64,000 nt of DNA from Muribaculaceae bacterium (GCA_009775355.1 VSPN01000005.1:10093-74092), one strand, 5' to 3'; positions 43,230 to 52,958 are shown, counted from the first letter of the stretch. Notes: generated by a model not told the origin, from the letters alone. Translations and numbers: made by a program.

Positions 43230-44357
43230 ATGGCACGCAACAACGTGATATCCATTTGCAAGGGCATCGCAATAATTCTCATGGTGGCCGGGCATGCCGA
43301 ACCTCCGACTCTCATCTCCAACTTCATCTACATCTTCCACATGCCGCTCTTTTTCATAACGGCAGGCTATTTCTTCAGCCGGAAGCATCTCGATGCGCCA
43401 TGGGAGTTCTGTGCCCGACGTTTCAAAAGCCTTTACGTGCCTTTTCTGAAATGGAGTGTGCTCTTCCTTGTCCTGCACAATCTCTGGTTTGAGATCGGAC
43501 TGCTCAACGAGCAGTTCGGCAACTGGACCGGCGGTGTGACGCATCCCTACACCTGGAGACAGTTTTTCCAGCGTCTTTTCATGATTGTCACCTCAATGAG
43601 CGGATATGACGAGTTCATGGCCGGGGCATTCTGGTTCTTCAGGGGACTTCTTGTTGCGAGCATCATGTTTCTTGTTCTCAACAGGCTGTTTGAAAGACTG
43701 ATCGATAAGCATACAGACCTTTCTCCCGTGTGGGCTGTGATTGCCGTTTGTGTGGCCGCACTCGCATTCAATGCCTATCGTCTCGGATTCGGATTCAGGA
43801 TTCAGACCATTCCCAATGGTGGTCTGCGTGAGGTGTGGGGAGTCTTCTTTTTCGGTATCGGAGTGCTTTACCGGCATTATGAGAATGCTGTAGGCTCTCG
43901 CTGGTGGTTGTCTGCCGGATGTCTGGCGGTAATGTGCGTCGGCGCATGGTCCCATTGGTGCGGAATGAACAATAGCGGCCAGCTTCGCGATATTGTCACG
44001 TTGCCTCTGACGGGCGTGGCCGGATTTCTCCTGACAAGGCATGTCGCGTCTATTATAGAGGCTGCAGGCGGGTTTGTGTCGCGTCTGCTTGTTTACATCG
44101 GCAACAATACACTCTATGTGTTTGTTTTCCACATAATCTCGTTCAAGGCGGTGTCGCTGCTGAAGATATGGTGGTACGGACTTGATCCTGCTCAGATAGG
44201 ATGCCACATGGTGATACACTACAATAATCACGAAGATCTGTTCTGGCTGCTATATACTGTGGCCGGAACCGCAATTCCGCTTCTCGGCCTTGAATTGTGG
44301 CGTCGCCGCCGGTCGCTGATTTCGCGTTTCTCCGGAATCGCCGCACAACGGAGCTGA
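43230..44357 (+). CDS. Membrane acyltransferase (acyltransferase_3 family)
   Basis: 375 residues with about ten membrane spans. NVISICKGIAIILMVAGHAE and YIFHMPLFFITAGYFF carry the conserved His of the family (VxGH, FHMPLFF). These enzymes O-acetylate surface sugars or lipids, drawing acyl groups across the inner membrane. No polysaccharide locus surrounds it, so the substrate is unknown. It is 8 bp after the OmpA gene and ends the run with a terminator. Confidence 0.88.
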   Translation: MARNNVISICKGIAIILMVAGHAEPPTLISNFIYIFHMPLFFITAGYFFSRKHLDAPWEFCARRFKSLYVPFLKWSVLFLVLHNLWFEIGLLNEQFGNWTGGVTHPYTWRQFFQRLFMIVTSMSGYDEFMAGAFWFFRGLLVASIMFLVLNRLFERLIDKHTDLSPVWAVIAVCVAALAFNAYRLGFGFRIQTIPNGGLREVWGVFFFGIGVLYRHYENAVGSRWWLSAGCLAVMCVGAWSHWCGMNNSGQLRDIVTLPLTGVAGFLLTRHVASIIEAAGGFVSRLLVYIGNNTLYVFVFHIISFKAVSLLKIWWYGLDPAQIGCHMVIHYNNHEDLFWLLYTVAGTAIPLLGLELWRRRRSLISRFSGIAAQRS

Positions 44358-44383
44358 TCGGATCCCGATGATTTCTCATATAG

Positions 44384-44410
44384 GCTGTCTGTTTTCAGAC
44401 AGCTTTTTTT
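44384..44410 (+). terminator. Terminator after the acyltransferase gene
   Basis: GCTGTCTG (44384-44391), TTTT loop, CAGACAGC (44396-44403), then seven T. Confidence 0.9.
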
Positions 44411-44443
44411 GTCGCAACTGTAACAGGTGTCAGGTTTTGTGCG

Positions 44444-44631
44444 TTAAGTAAGTGTTCAAATTTAATTTATACAATATGCGAGCTTGTTTTTTAGTCGCTT
44501 CCGGTGCGGAGCGAAGGAGCATAGCGGGCTATGCGACTGAGCGACAAGTCGGAAGCGACTAAAAAGAAGCTGCAGATTGTATAAAAGATATTTCAGCACT
44601 TACTATCGTTTAAATTTGAACACTTACTTAA
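44444..44631. mobile_element. MITE-like 188-bp nested inverted-repeat element
   Basis: Perfect 22-bp terminal inverted repeats (left 44444-44465, starting TTAAGTAAGTGTTCAAAT; right 44610-44631). Further nested pairs: ATACAAT/ATTGTAT, AGCTT/AAGCT, a 16-bp TTTTTAGTCGCTTCCG (44488-44503) with its complement at 44550-44565, and GCATAGC/GCTATGC at the centre (44519-44534). The right arm has about 27 unmatched bases containing an imperfect second copy of the terminal word. No coding capacity. It has the form of a miniature inverted-repeat element or a large cruciform. Confidence 0.75.
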
Positions 44632-44658
44632 GTAAAAAGAACATAACAACTGTATTCT

Positions 44659-45927
44659 ATGTCTGCGAGATCTGGACTTGCCGCGCTCCTGTCGGGTGTG
44701 TTTTTGCTGCTGTCGCCCGTTACCGGGCGTGCCACTGTCGTATTGGATTCAGCCACTGTGCAGCCGTTGCCGAGAGCATCGGTTTTCGACAGAAAGGGGA
44801 AACTTGTCGGGTTCTGTTCGGACTCGGGAATTGTTCCTCTTCTGGATGAAACGTCATATCCGCTCGTGGTCCGTGTCATGGGCTACGCCACAGACGAAGT
44901 TGCAAACCCAAGGCAGAAGAGTGTGATACTGTCAAAGATCGATTTCGATCTTCCGGAAGTCGTGGTCGAGTCAAAGAAACGTCAGGTACTTCATATCACC
45001 GCCTATCTTCGCGAATACTCCACACTAAGCACTTATTCCGATACGGTGCTCCTGTTCCGTGAAAAGACTGTGGATTTTATGGTGCCCACAAAAAAAGCGG
45101 GGAATTTCAAAGGGTGGCTTGACCCTCGTGTGCTCGCCTCCAGATCATATTACCATTTCTCCGGTCCGGAAGGTCTCGACAGTGTCAGCAATCATTTCGG
45201 ACAGCATTTCTCCTGGTCGGACTGGATAGGCATATTTCCGTCACGCGAACTGCCGCATCGGCTCAGAAACGAGACTCTGGCCACAGATACCGTCTATGGC
45301 CGATACAGTCCGTCTGTGATATGGAGTCGTGACGATATGAATGTCGGTCTCGAAGTCGATATCATGGCCGACAAGGAGAACCGCAGTTTCATGCCCGGAC
45401 TGTTTGACCTGTTCGGAAGAAAGGTCGAATTCACACAATTCAACATACGCTATTTCTTTTCGGGAGTTGACGGAGACAAAGTATACGCTGACAATCTTGC
45501 GCGGATGTCTTTCAATATCGAGTCAAACGGACGGGGACGCAAAGTGCGTCATCTTCTCGCATCCGATGGCCCGGCCTATGTCGACACATACGCCGAGCTG
45601 TACGTGACGGATCTCGAATACATCAGCGTGGCCGATGCATGTCGTCTGGAAAAACGCCCTCCTTCAGCCGAAGAGATTGGTATCAATGCCCCGCCCGATG
45701 CTCCGGAACTTCAGCCTGCAATCGCCGATTTAGTCTGTCGCGTCGAAAATTTCGATTACATCGGTCACCGTCTTGTGGAGAAGGCTGATCCGAGATATGC
45801 GGGAAAGACCATTCCAGAGCATTTTCAAAAACGCCCCAATTTTGTGGTCAGGGCATTGAGGTCGATCATCAAAGACAATGTGTGGCCGAGTTCGGGAATG
45901 CAGGGAAAGTTCGTTCTCGGGCGTTAG
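44659..45927 (+). CDS. Exported hypothetical protein with carboxypeptidase-regulatory-like N-terminus
   Basis: 422 residues. Signal peptide ends VTGRA (about residue 24). Residues 27-95 (VVLDSATVQPLPRASVFDRKGK, SDSGIVPLLDETSYPLVVRVMGYA, FDLPEVVVES) are like the beta-sandwich domain that precedes TonB receptors in Bacteroidetes. The rest (FREKTVDFMVPTKKAGNFKG and further) is not recognised. It lacks a barrel, so it is probably periplasmic or surface-anchored. Function unknown. It starts 27 bp after the MITE-like element, so its promoter lies in or near the element. Confidence 0.75.
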   Translation: MSARSGLAALLSGVFLLLSPVTGRATVVLDSATVQPLPRASVFDRKGKLVGFCSDSGIVPLLDETSYPLVVRVMGYATDEVANPRQKSVILSKIDFDLPEVVVESKKRQVLHITAYLREYSTLSTYSDTVLLFREKTVDFMVPTKKAGNFKGWLDPRVLASRSYYHFSGPEGLDSVSNHFGQHFSWSDWIGIFPSRELPHRLRNETLATDTVYGRYSPSVIWSRDDMNVGLEVDIMADKENRSFMPGLFDLFGRKVEFTQFNIRYFFSGVDGDKVYADNLARMSFNIESNGRGRKVRHLLASDGPAYVDTYAELYVTDLEYISVADACRLEKRPPSAEEIGINAPPDAPELQPAIADLVCRVENFDYIGHRLVEKADPRYAGKTIPEHFQKRPNFVVRALRSIIKDNVWPSSGMQGKFVLGR

Positions 45928-45977
45928 GGCGCGCTCTTGACCGCTCGCCGGAGTCAGAGAGGGGGAGGTCTCGCCCG

Positions 45978-46007
45978 CGCGACTTAGGAATACGCGATTT
46001 AGGAATA
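45978..46007. repeat. 15-bp tandem repeat
   Basis: CGCGACTTAGGAATA (45978-45992) and CGCGATTTAGGAATA (45993-46007), 14 of 15 identical, between convergent genes and just before the terminator. Confidence 0.7.
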
Positions 46008-46012
46008 TATGA

Positions 46013-46047
46013 AAAAGGGGAATCCGGACACGCCGGATTCCCCTTTT
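46013..46047. terminator. Bidirectional terminator between convergent genes
   Basis: AAAAGGGGAATCCGG (46013-46027) pairs with CCGGATTCCCCTTTT (46033-46047) over a 5-nt loop, with A and T runs on the outer sides, so it can end transcripts from both directions. Confidence 0.9.
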
Positions 46048-46066
46048 CATAGATTTATGATATTTC

Positions 46067-47275
46067 TTAGAAATATGTCTCGAGAGCGTAGTTGATGTTC
46101 TCCAGAATGTAGTTGACGTCACTGTCGGAAGGATCGAGTGCCTGAGCACGCTCTGCTATTGATTTGGCGGCCTCGAAATAGTTGACTTTCACGTCCTGTC
46201 GTTTCTCGGGCTGGTTGCCTTCGATGTTGTTCCAGATCATGGTTCCTGAGGTGTAGATCTTTTTCGCTGCGTTCTTGAGAGTCTCGATGTCGGCGTTGTC
46301 GAACGATGCTGCCTTGCGGTAGTCGGCGAGCGAGGCGGCGTCATCGCCTCTGCGGTCGTTGACATATCCGCGAAGGCCGTAAAGGAAAGCCATGTCGGGA
46401 GTCTTGTCGATCTGCGATCCGATCAGTGCCACCGCGTCATCCTTGCGGTCCTGCTGGAGAAGGGCGTTCACAAGGTTGTTGAGGAAAAGCGGATTGGTTA
46501 TGCCGAAATTGTCATAGCCTGCGCGGGCTATACCCTCGATCTCCTTTTTGGCGGTATCCTCAAGAGTCGAGTCGCGGAGCGCGAGGTTCTGCCAGCATGC
46601 TATCTCGTAGACATAGTTCTGCGGATCGGTGATTCCAGCCTTGCGGGCTTTCTCAAATGCGCCGAGAGCCTCTTTGAGGGCATTGCCCGAGTAGGCTCCG
46701 ATGCCGGCGTAATGGTAGGCGAGTGCAACCATCGAGTCGGGCACTGCTTTGACTGCCTTGTCGGCCCAGGGCTGCGAAGGAATGTCGCCGTATATCATGA
46801 ACGCGTTGTATGCCTCGGGGTAGTAGTGCTTGCTGTTGAACATCTCGCCGCCGAAGTTGAAATAGTCGTTGTGATGGCCGTTGATGCGGCTGATCATGTC
46901 TTTCGAATGTTTCGGCTTGACCTGACCCTTCTCGTTGGGCACCGAATCAAGAGGAAGAGCCTTGAGGAAGTAGTTGTATCCGTTCACGAGCTCGTTGCCC
47001 ATGTCAAGGATATTGACCGCAGGATCATCCGGGTTGATGGCGCGTTTCTTGAAACCTTCATCGAAAGCGTCGAACTCCACTTTGCCAGCCACATAATACG
47101 TACGTGCCTCATTGGCCGTCTCCGGATTTGACGCCGCCTGACTGATCAGCGCGCGGGCATCGGCGATCTTGTCGATCTTGCCTGAGAGTTTTGCAGCCTG
47201 GTCGACTGCATCCTTCTGTGCGCTCATTGTGCCTACAGCCGTAAGACAAAGAGCCATCGTCAGAATCTTTCTCAT
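46067..47275 (-). CDS. Exported TPR protein
   Basis: 402 residues. Signal peptide (MRKILTMALCLTAVGTMSAQ). Helical repeats of the TPR kind fill the rest, clearest at about 185-215 (MVALAYHYAGIGAYSGNALK), 255-290 and 295-330 (MAFLYGLRGYVNDRRGDDAA). Likely a periplasmic scaffold. It is 53 bp after gyrA on the same strand, a gene pair that recurs in Bacteroidales. Function unknown. Confidence 0.85.
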   Translation of the reverse strand: MRKILTMALCLTAVGTMSAQKDAVDQAAKLSGKIDKIADARALISQAASNPETANEARTYYVAGKVEFDAFDEGFKKRAINPDDPAVNILDMGNELVNGYNYFLKALPLDSVPNEKGQVKPKHSKDMISRINGHHNDYFNFGGEMFNSKHYYPEAYNAFMIYGDIPSQPWADKAVKAVPDSMVALAYHYAGIGAYSGNALKEALGAFEKARKAGITDPQNYVYEIACWQNLALRDSTLEDTAKKEIEGIARAGYDNFGITNPLFLNNLVNALLQQDRKDDAVALIGSQIDKTPDMAFLYGLRGYVNDRRGDDAASLADYRKAASFDNADIETLKNAAKKIYTSGTMIWNNIEGNQPEKRQDVKVNYFEAAKSIAERAQALDPSDSDVNYILENINYALETYF

Positions 47276-47328
47276 AGTTTTAAGTTTTAAGTGTAAGTAT
47301 GTGTTTGTAATTATTTATAGCGATTGTT

Positions 47329-49932
47329 TTACTGCTCCTCTTCAGTCAATCCGTCAGAAGTGGTCTCGCCGTCGGCCTCTGCCTCTTCTTCAGCCATGAT
47401 CTCTTCGGCCTCGCGTATCACACGGTCTTCCGCACGCATGATGCGGGTTTCTTCAGACTCGGCCTCAAGCTCCTCCTCGATCTCCTCTTCCGGCTGCGAA
47501 TCGACCTTGCATACCGATGCGATCGTGTCGCCGCGCTTTCCGAGGTCGATGAGCTTGACTCCCTGGGTGGCGCGTCCCATCACGCGGATATCGGCCACGG
47601 GCAGACGCAGAGTCACGCCGCTCTCGTTGATGATCATCAGGTCGTTGGAGTCGTTGACGTTCTTGATCGACACAAGAGCTCCGGTCTTGTCGGTGATGCT
47701 CATTGTCTTCACACCCTTTCCGCCGCGGTTGGTGATGCGGTAGTCATCAAGAGCCGAACGCTTGCCGTATCCGTTTTCTGAAACGACCATGACTGTCTCG
47801 TCGGGCGATCCTGTCATGGTGATCATGCCGACCACCTCGTCTCCCTCGTCGAGGGTCATGGCCTTCACGCCCTGCGACATGCGGCCCATGCTTCTTACGG
47901 TCTGCTCGTTGAACCTGATGGCGCGGCCCTTGCGGTTGGCCATGATGATCTCCGAGTTCCCGTCGGTGAGGCGCACGCTGATCACTTCGTCATCCTCTCG
48001 GATCACTATGGCGTTGACTCCGATGGCTCGCGGACGCGAATATGCGGCAAGCTGTGTCTTCTTGATGAATCCGCGGCGAGTGCCGAACACAAGGTTGTGG
48101 GTCGTGTTGAACGCAGGGTCGGTAAGCCCTTTGACGCGGATGAAGGCGTTCACTCTGTCATCCTGATCGATCTGAAGCAGATTCTGGATGGCGCGTCCTT
48201 TCGAATTTCTCGCACCCTCGGGAATCTCATATACCTTGAGCCAGTAGCAGCGACCTTTCTGAGTGAAGAAAAGCATGTGGTTGTGGTTCGTGGCCGGATA
48301 GATATATTCGATGAAGTCCTCGTCGCGGGTGGAGCTTCCTTTCGAGCCTACGCCGCCACGGTGCTGCGCGCGGAATTCGCTAAGCGGAGTGCGTTTGATG
48401 TAGCCGAGATGCGAGATCGTGATGATCATCTTGTCGTCGGCATAGAAGTCTTCGGAATTGAAATCGCCCGAGAAGGGGTTGATCTTCGTGCGGCGCTCGT
48501 CGCCATATTTGTCGCGGATCTCCACAAGCTCCTCCTTGATAACCTCGCGGAGCACGTGCTCGTTGCTGAGAATGTCGTTGTAGTGGGCGATGAGGCGCAT
48601 CAGCTCGTCATATTCGGCGCGGAGTTTCTCCATCTCCAGACCGGTGAGCTGGCGTAGACGCATCTCGACAATGGCACGCGTCTGTATCTCGTCGAGACCG
48701 AACCGCTCGGCCAGACGGGTTCTTGCCTCGTCGGTGGTCTCGCTGCCTCTGATGATGGCTATCACCTCGTCGATGTTGTCGGTGGCGATCATCAGTCCCT
48801 TGAGTATGTGGGCGCGTTCCTCGGCCTTGCGCAGATCGTAGCGTGTGCGGCGGAGAACCACTTCGCGGCGATGATCCACGAATGCCTGAAGTATTTCCTT
48901 AAGGTTGAGGGTTTTCGGACGACCGTCGACAAGAGCCACATTGTTGACGCTGAAAGAAGTCTGCAGCTGTGTCATTTTGTAAAGCTTGTTGAGCACGACT
49001 TTGGCGTTGGCATCCTTCTTTATATCGATCACTATATTGATCTTGCCGCGAGCCGATGTGTCGGTCACATCGGCTATGCCTTCGATCTTCTTCTCTTCGG
49101 CGAGCTGTATGATCGATTTGACGAGTTCTCCCTTGAGCACCCCGTAGGGAATCTCGGAGACGACTATCACATCGTGGTTTCCTTCGGTCTCGATTTCCGC
49201 TTTCGCACGTAGCACGACGCGGCCGCGGCCAGTCTCATATGCGTCGCGCACGCCCTGGAGTCCGAAGATCTCGCCTCCGGTCGGGAAGTCGGGAGCCTTA
49301 ACGTGCTCCATGAGCTCGTCGATGGTCATGTCGGGATTGTCGACAAGCGCGATCGAGGCGTCGAGCGATTCGGTCAGATTGTGCGGAGGCATGTTTGTCG
49401 CCATGCCGACAGCGATTCCCGCCGCTCCGTTCACAAGAAGGTTGGGTATGCGTGTCGGAAGCACTGAAGGCTCATGTAGCGTGTTGTCGAAGTTGGGCAC
49501 GAAGTCAACAGTTTCCTTGTCAAGGTCTCGCAGAAGCTCCTCGCCCATGCGGGCCAGCTTGACCTCGGTGTATCGCATGGCGGCGGGAGAGTCTCCGTCG
49601 ATCGAACCGAAGTTTCCCTGTCCGAACACGAGAGGGTAGCGGAGTGACCAGTCCTGTGCGAGTCGCACCATGGTCAGATATATCGAAGAGTCTCCATGAG
49701 GGTGATATTTACCCATGACCTCTCCGACTATACGGGCAGATTTCTTTGTCTCGCCCGATGAAGTGTTTCCAAGTTCGTTCATTCCGAACAGTACCCTACG
49801 GTGCACTGGCTTGAAACCGTCGCGCACATCGGGAAGGGCACGAGATACGATCACCGACATCGAGTAGTCGATGTAGGCGCTTTTCATTTCCGATTCGATA
49901 TTGATCGGAATAATCTTGTCGTCTCCTTGCAT
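47329..49932 (-). CDS. gyrA: DNA gyrase subunit A
   Basis: 867 residues. The breakage-reunion domain carries Tyr121 (SPAAMRYTE) that links to DNA. The quinolone region reads KYHPHGDSSIYLTMVR: Ser82 equals E. coli Ser83, and Leu86 stands at the place of Asp87. Six C-terminal beta-propeller repeats for DNA wrapping follow (DDKMIITISHLGYIKRTPL includes GyrA-box-like signals; QHRGGVGSKG is the GyrA box). The tail is acidic (about 45 residues rich in Glu), common in this subunit. The partner gyrB is not in the window. Confidence 0.97.
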   Translation of the reverse strand: MQGDDKIIPINIESEMKSAYIDYSMSVIVSRALPDVRDGFKPVHRRVLFGMNELGNTSSGETKKSARIVGEVMGKYHPHGDSSIYLTMVRLAQDWSLRYPLVFGQGNFGSIDGDSPAAMRYTEVKLARMGEELLRDLDKETVDFVPNFDNTLHEPSVLPTRIPNLLVNGAAGIAVGMATNMPPHNLTESLDASIALVDNPDMTIDELMEHVKAPDFPTGGEIFGLQGVRDAYETGRGRVVLRAKAEIETEGNHDVIVVSEIPYGVLKGELVKSIIQLAEEKKIEGIADVTDTSARGKINIVIDIKKDANAKVVLNKLYKMTQLQTSFSVNNVALVDGRPKTLNLKEILQAFVDHRREVVLRRTRYDLRKAEERAHILKGLMIATDNIDEVIAIIRGSETTDEARTRLAERFGLDEIQTRAIVEMRLRQLTGLEMEKLRAEYDELMRLIAHYNDILSNEHVLREVIKEELVEIRDKYGDERRTKINPFSGDFNSEDFYADDKMIITISHLGYIKRTPLSEFRAQHRGGVGSKGSSTRDEDFIEYIYPATNHNHMLFFTQKGRCYWLKVYEIPEGARNSKGRAIQNLLQIDQDDRVNAFIRVKGLTDPAFNTTHNLVFGTRRGFIKKTQLAAYSRPRAIGVNAIVIREDDEVISVRLTDGNSEIIMANRKGRAIRFNEQTVRSMGRMSQGVKAMTLDEGDEVVGMITMTGSPDETVMVVSENGYGKRSALDDYRITNRGGKGVKTMSITDKTGALVSIKNVNDSNDLMIINESGVTLRLPVADIRVMGRATQGVKLIDLGKRGDTIASVCKVDSQPEEEIEEELEAESEETRIMRAEDRVIREAEEIMAEEEAEADGETTSDGLTEEEQ

Positions 49933-50022
49933 TATTTCTGTGTAATGTAAATAAGTTTAGACAACTTCATTGTCTGTGCGGGGAGGTTTGCCCGCGCACG
50001 GCGCGTTCTTTCCTCCAATTGA

Positions 50023-50030
50023 CAAAATTA
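50023..50030 (-). promoter_or_regulatory. -7 promoter element for gyrA
   Basis: TAATTTTG on the minus strand, 90 bp before the gyrA ATG. No -33 TTTG at the standard spacing. Confidence 0.45.
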
Positions 50031-50104
50031 CAAAAAAAATACGACTTTTTTCTCTTTTTTCAGCAAAATGAGACAAATTAAATCGACTGTTTCCGGCAAA
50101 TGAA

Positions 50105-50134
50105 ATGGCCCGTGCGGTCGTGCCGCCGGGCCAT
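50105..50134 (-). terminator. Hairpin downstream of clpC
   Basis: ATGGCCCG (50105-50112) pairs with CGGGCCAT (50127-50134), with an inner GCGG/CCGC pair. On the minus strand TTTCATTTG follows. It lies about 100 bp after the clpC stop. Confidence 0.6.
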
Positions 50135-50232
50135 GTTTGTCGCAGTCTTGTCCGAGGTTCAGACCCCGGTCCTCAAAAAAAGTTGATGCTGGGGTCGTGG
50201 ATTCCTGTATTGACTTTTTTTGTGGTGTGGGC

Positions 50233-52803
50233 TTATTCCACTGGCCTGTAATCCAGAGTAAGCCTGTCATCTCCGTTCTTGTATGTCACGCTTATCTTGC
50301 CTCCTATCTGCCCGTCTGCCCCGAGTCTGAGCATAAGTTCGGCAAGCTCGTCTTCGAGATATTTCTGGATGGAGCGCTTCAGTGGCCGGGCTCCGAAATT
50401 ACGGTCATATCCCTTTTCGGCAATGAAGTCGCGTGCCTCGTCCGAAAGCTCAAGACGGAAGCCGAGTTTCTCGACTCGGGCGAAGAAGTCGCGGAGCTCG
50501 ATGTCGATGATGCTGAAGATTGCATCGCGGTCGAGCTGGTCGAACATGATTATGTCATCAACCCTGTTGATGAACTCCGGCGAGAAAGCTCTGTTGAGGG
50601 CTTTCGAGATCACGCCGTGCGCCTGCTCTTTGCTGACTGCGGCTGTGTTGAAGCCGACACCGCCGCCGAAGTCTTTGAGCTGTCGTGACCCGACGTTGCT
50701 TGTCATTATCAGGATGGTGTTCTTGAAGTCGATCTTGCGTCCGAGTGAGTCGGTCAGACGTCCCTCGTCCATAACCTGCAGCAGGAGATTGAACACATCG
50801 GGATGCGCTTTCTCGATCTCGTCGAGCAGTACGACCGAATAGGGCTTGCGGCGAACTTTCTCAGTCAGTTGGCCTCCCTCTTCGTAGCCCACATATCCCG
50901 GAGGCGCGCCAACCAGCCGCGATACAGTGAATTTTTCCATGAACTCGCTCATGTCGACACGGATCAGTGCATCGGTAGAGTCAAAAAGATATTCAGCCAG
51001 CTTTTTCGCAAGAAGAGTCTTTCCGACACCTGTCGGGCCGAGAAACATGAATACTCCGATCGGTTTGTCTGGATCCTTGAGTCCGATGCGGTTGCGCTGT
51101 ATTGCCTTTACCACTTTCTTTATCGCGTCGTTCTGGCCGATTACTGACCCTTTGAGCGATTCGCCCATCTGTATCAGGCGAGTGCCCTCGGCCTGGGCTA
51201 TGCGCTGTGTGGGCACACCTGTCATCAGTGCAACGACCTCTGCCACTTTTTCGTCGTCTACTTCCTGTCTGTCGTTGCTCAGGCTCTCCTCCCAGTTTTT
51301 CTTCGCTGTCTCGAGCGCAGCTTTGGTTTTTACAACCTCGTCGCGCAGCGCGGCAGCTTTTTCGTAGTCCTGAGATTTGGCTGCCGCAAGTTTCTCTTGT
51401 GTGAGCGTGTCGATTTTTTTCTCAAGAGTTTCGATCTCTTCGGGAACGATTATATTGGTTATATGCACGCGGCTGCCGGCTTCGTCAAGCGCGTCGAGTG
51501 CCTTGTCGGGGAAGTTGCGGTCGCTAACATACCTCTCGGTCAGGTTGACGCAGGCCTCGAGAGCTTCGTCGGTGTACGTGACGTTGTGGTGATCTTCGTA
51601 TTTCTCTTTCACCTGACGAAGTATCTCAAGTGTCTCCTCGGGAGTGGTAGGCTCTACCATCACTTTCTGAAAGCGGCGTTCGAGAGCTCCGTCTTTCTCG
51701 ATGTTCTGCCTGTATTCGTCGAGGGTGGTGGCACCGATGCACTGAATCTCGCCGCGTGCCAGAGCGGGCTTGAGTATGTTGGCCGCATCCATTGACCCGG
51801 GCGCGCTGCCGGCGCCTACAATGGTGTGTATCTCGTCGATGAAGAGTATTATGTCGGGATTCTTGGAGAGTTCGTCGAGCACGGTCTTTATGCGTTCCTC
51901 AAACTGGCCGCGATATTTAGTGCCCGCTACCATGCCGGTCATGTCGAGCCCGATTACACGCTTGCCGTAAAGTACACGCGACACCTTGCGCTGAACGATG
52001 CGAAGTGCGAGACCCTCGACGATTGCCGATTTGCCGACTCCAGGCTCTCCTATGAGAACCGGGTTGTTTTTCTTGCGGCGCGATAGGATCTGGGCAAGAC
52101 GCTCGATTTCATTTTCACGGCCCACTACGGGGTCAAGACGTCCCTCGGCAGCTGCCTTGGTCATGTCGTAGCCGAACTTGTCGAGAGCCGGAGTGTCGCT
52201 TTTGCGGCCTTTGGATTCTCCGCGTTGTGCGGCTCTGCCCGACGGCCGCCCTGCGGCCGGTGTTTCCGATGCCGGAGCTTCCGGAGCGTCATCCTCTTCA
52301 TCCTCATCCTCATCTTCGCCAGTCTCATTACCCATCGTCGGCATCCCTCCCGGTCCTCCGAAACTCTGCACGGAGATGTCGAAGTTAAGATATTCATCTT
52401 TGATGTGCTGCAGGACCGGAGAGTCCATGGCGCGTTTGTCGTGTATGAGGGCGAGCAGGATATGCTCGCTCCCGATGACATGCGCGTTCATCTTTCTCGC
52501 TTCTGAAGTGGCAAGCTGCAGATGGCGTATAGCTGCAAGATTGATCTTGTATTGCTGCTCGAAGAGTGTGGTGGTCTCGCCAGTCTGATGAGGTTCGGAA
52601 AGGTACTCTTCGAGTTCCTCTATTATCTTGTCTGTAGGAATATTTAGCTGTGAAAGTATCTTGAAAGCATATCCATCCTGCTGTCTCATGGCACCGAGCA
52701 CGAAATGCTCTGCCACAATGACAGGGGAATTGAACCTGTTGGCCTCGCCGAGGGCGATCTCAAGCATGGGCCTGAACTGTTTGGAATAATCGTTCTTCAT
52801 CAA
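50233..52803 (-). CDS. clpC: ATP-dependent Clp protease ATP-binding subunit ClpC
   Basis: AAA+ unfoldase that feeds ClpP. 856 residues: double Clp-N repeat (1-145), a long acidic and Pro/Gly-rich linker (about 150-215, with GEDEDEDEEDDAPEA), first AAA domain with GEPGVGKSA, a UVR-like coiled middle (KLAAAKSQDYEKAAALRDEV), and second AAA domain with FLGPTGVGKT and the C-terminal small domain (YDRNFGARPLKRSIQKYLED). The UVR motif marks ClpC rather than ClpA or ClpB. The start could also be the Met one codon in. Confidence 0.93.
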   Translation of the reverse strand: MMKNDYSKQFRPMLEIALGEANRFNSPVIVAEHFVLGAMRQQDGYAFKILSQLNIPTDKIIEELEEYLSEPHQTGETTTLFEQQYKINLAAIRHLQLATSEARKMNAHVIGSEHILLALIHDKRAMDSPVLQHIKDEYLNFDISVQSFGGPGGMPTMGNETGEDEDEDEEDDAPEAPASETPAAGRPSGRAAQRGESKGRKSDTPALDKFGYDMTKAAAEGRLDPVVGRENEIERLAQILSRRKKNNPVLIGEPGVGKSAIVEGLALRIVQRKVSRVLYGKRVIGLDMTGMVAGTKYRGQFEERIKTVLDELSKNPDIILFIDEIHTIVGAGSAPGSMDAANILKPALARGEIQCIGATTLDEYRQNIEKDGALERRFQKVMVEPTTPEETLEILRQVKEKYEDHHNVTYTDEALEACVNLTERYVSDRNFPDKALDALDEAGSRVHITNIIVPEEIETLEKKIDTLTQEKLAAAKSQDYEKAAALRDEVVKTKAALETAKKNWEESLSNDRQEVDDEKVAEVVALMTGVPTQRIAQAEGTRLIQMGESLKGSVIGQNDAIKKVVKAIQRNRIGLKDPDKPIGVFMFLGPTGVGKTLLAKKLAEYLFDSTDALIRVDMSEFMEKFTVSRLVGAPPGYVGYEEGGQLTEKVRRKPYSVVLLDEIEKAHPDVFNLLLQVMDEGRLTDSLGRKIDFKNTILIMTSNVGSRQLKDFGGGVGFNTAAVSKEQAHGVISKALNRAFSPEFINRVDDIIMFDQLDRDAIFSIIDIELRDFFARVEKLGFRLELSDEARDFIAEKGYDRNFGARPLKRSIQKYLEDELAELMLRLGADGQIGGKISVTYKNGDDRLTLDYRPVE

Positions 52804-52843
52804 AATTTTTATCGGTTTATCGTATTAATAACAAATCGTGTGC

Positions 52844-52851
52844 CAAAGTTA
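52844..52851 (-). promoter_or_regulatory. -7 promoter element for clpC
   Basis: TAACTTTG on the minus strand, 40 bp before the clpC ATG. No clear -33 partner. No heat-shock inverted repeat (CIRCE-like) is seen. Confidence 0.45.
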
Positions 52852-52882
52852 TGGAATTGATATGCGATATTGACGGAAAACG

Positions 52883-52936
52883 CAGCCGGACTGCTGTGGC
52901 GTTTCCTGTTTATGAAACGTGTAGGCAGTCCGGCTG
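52883..52936 (-). terminator. Terminator of feoAB
   Basis: CAGCCGGACTGC (52883-52894) pairs perfectly with GCAGTCCGGCTG (52925-52936); an inner GTTTC/GAAAC pair reduces the loop. On the minus strand CGTTTTCC follows. 23 bp after the feoAB stop. Confidence 0.7.
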
Positions 52937-52958
52937 ATTGTGTATGATGTCTGTAATG

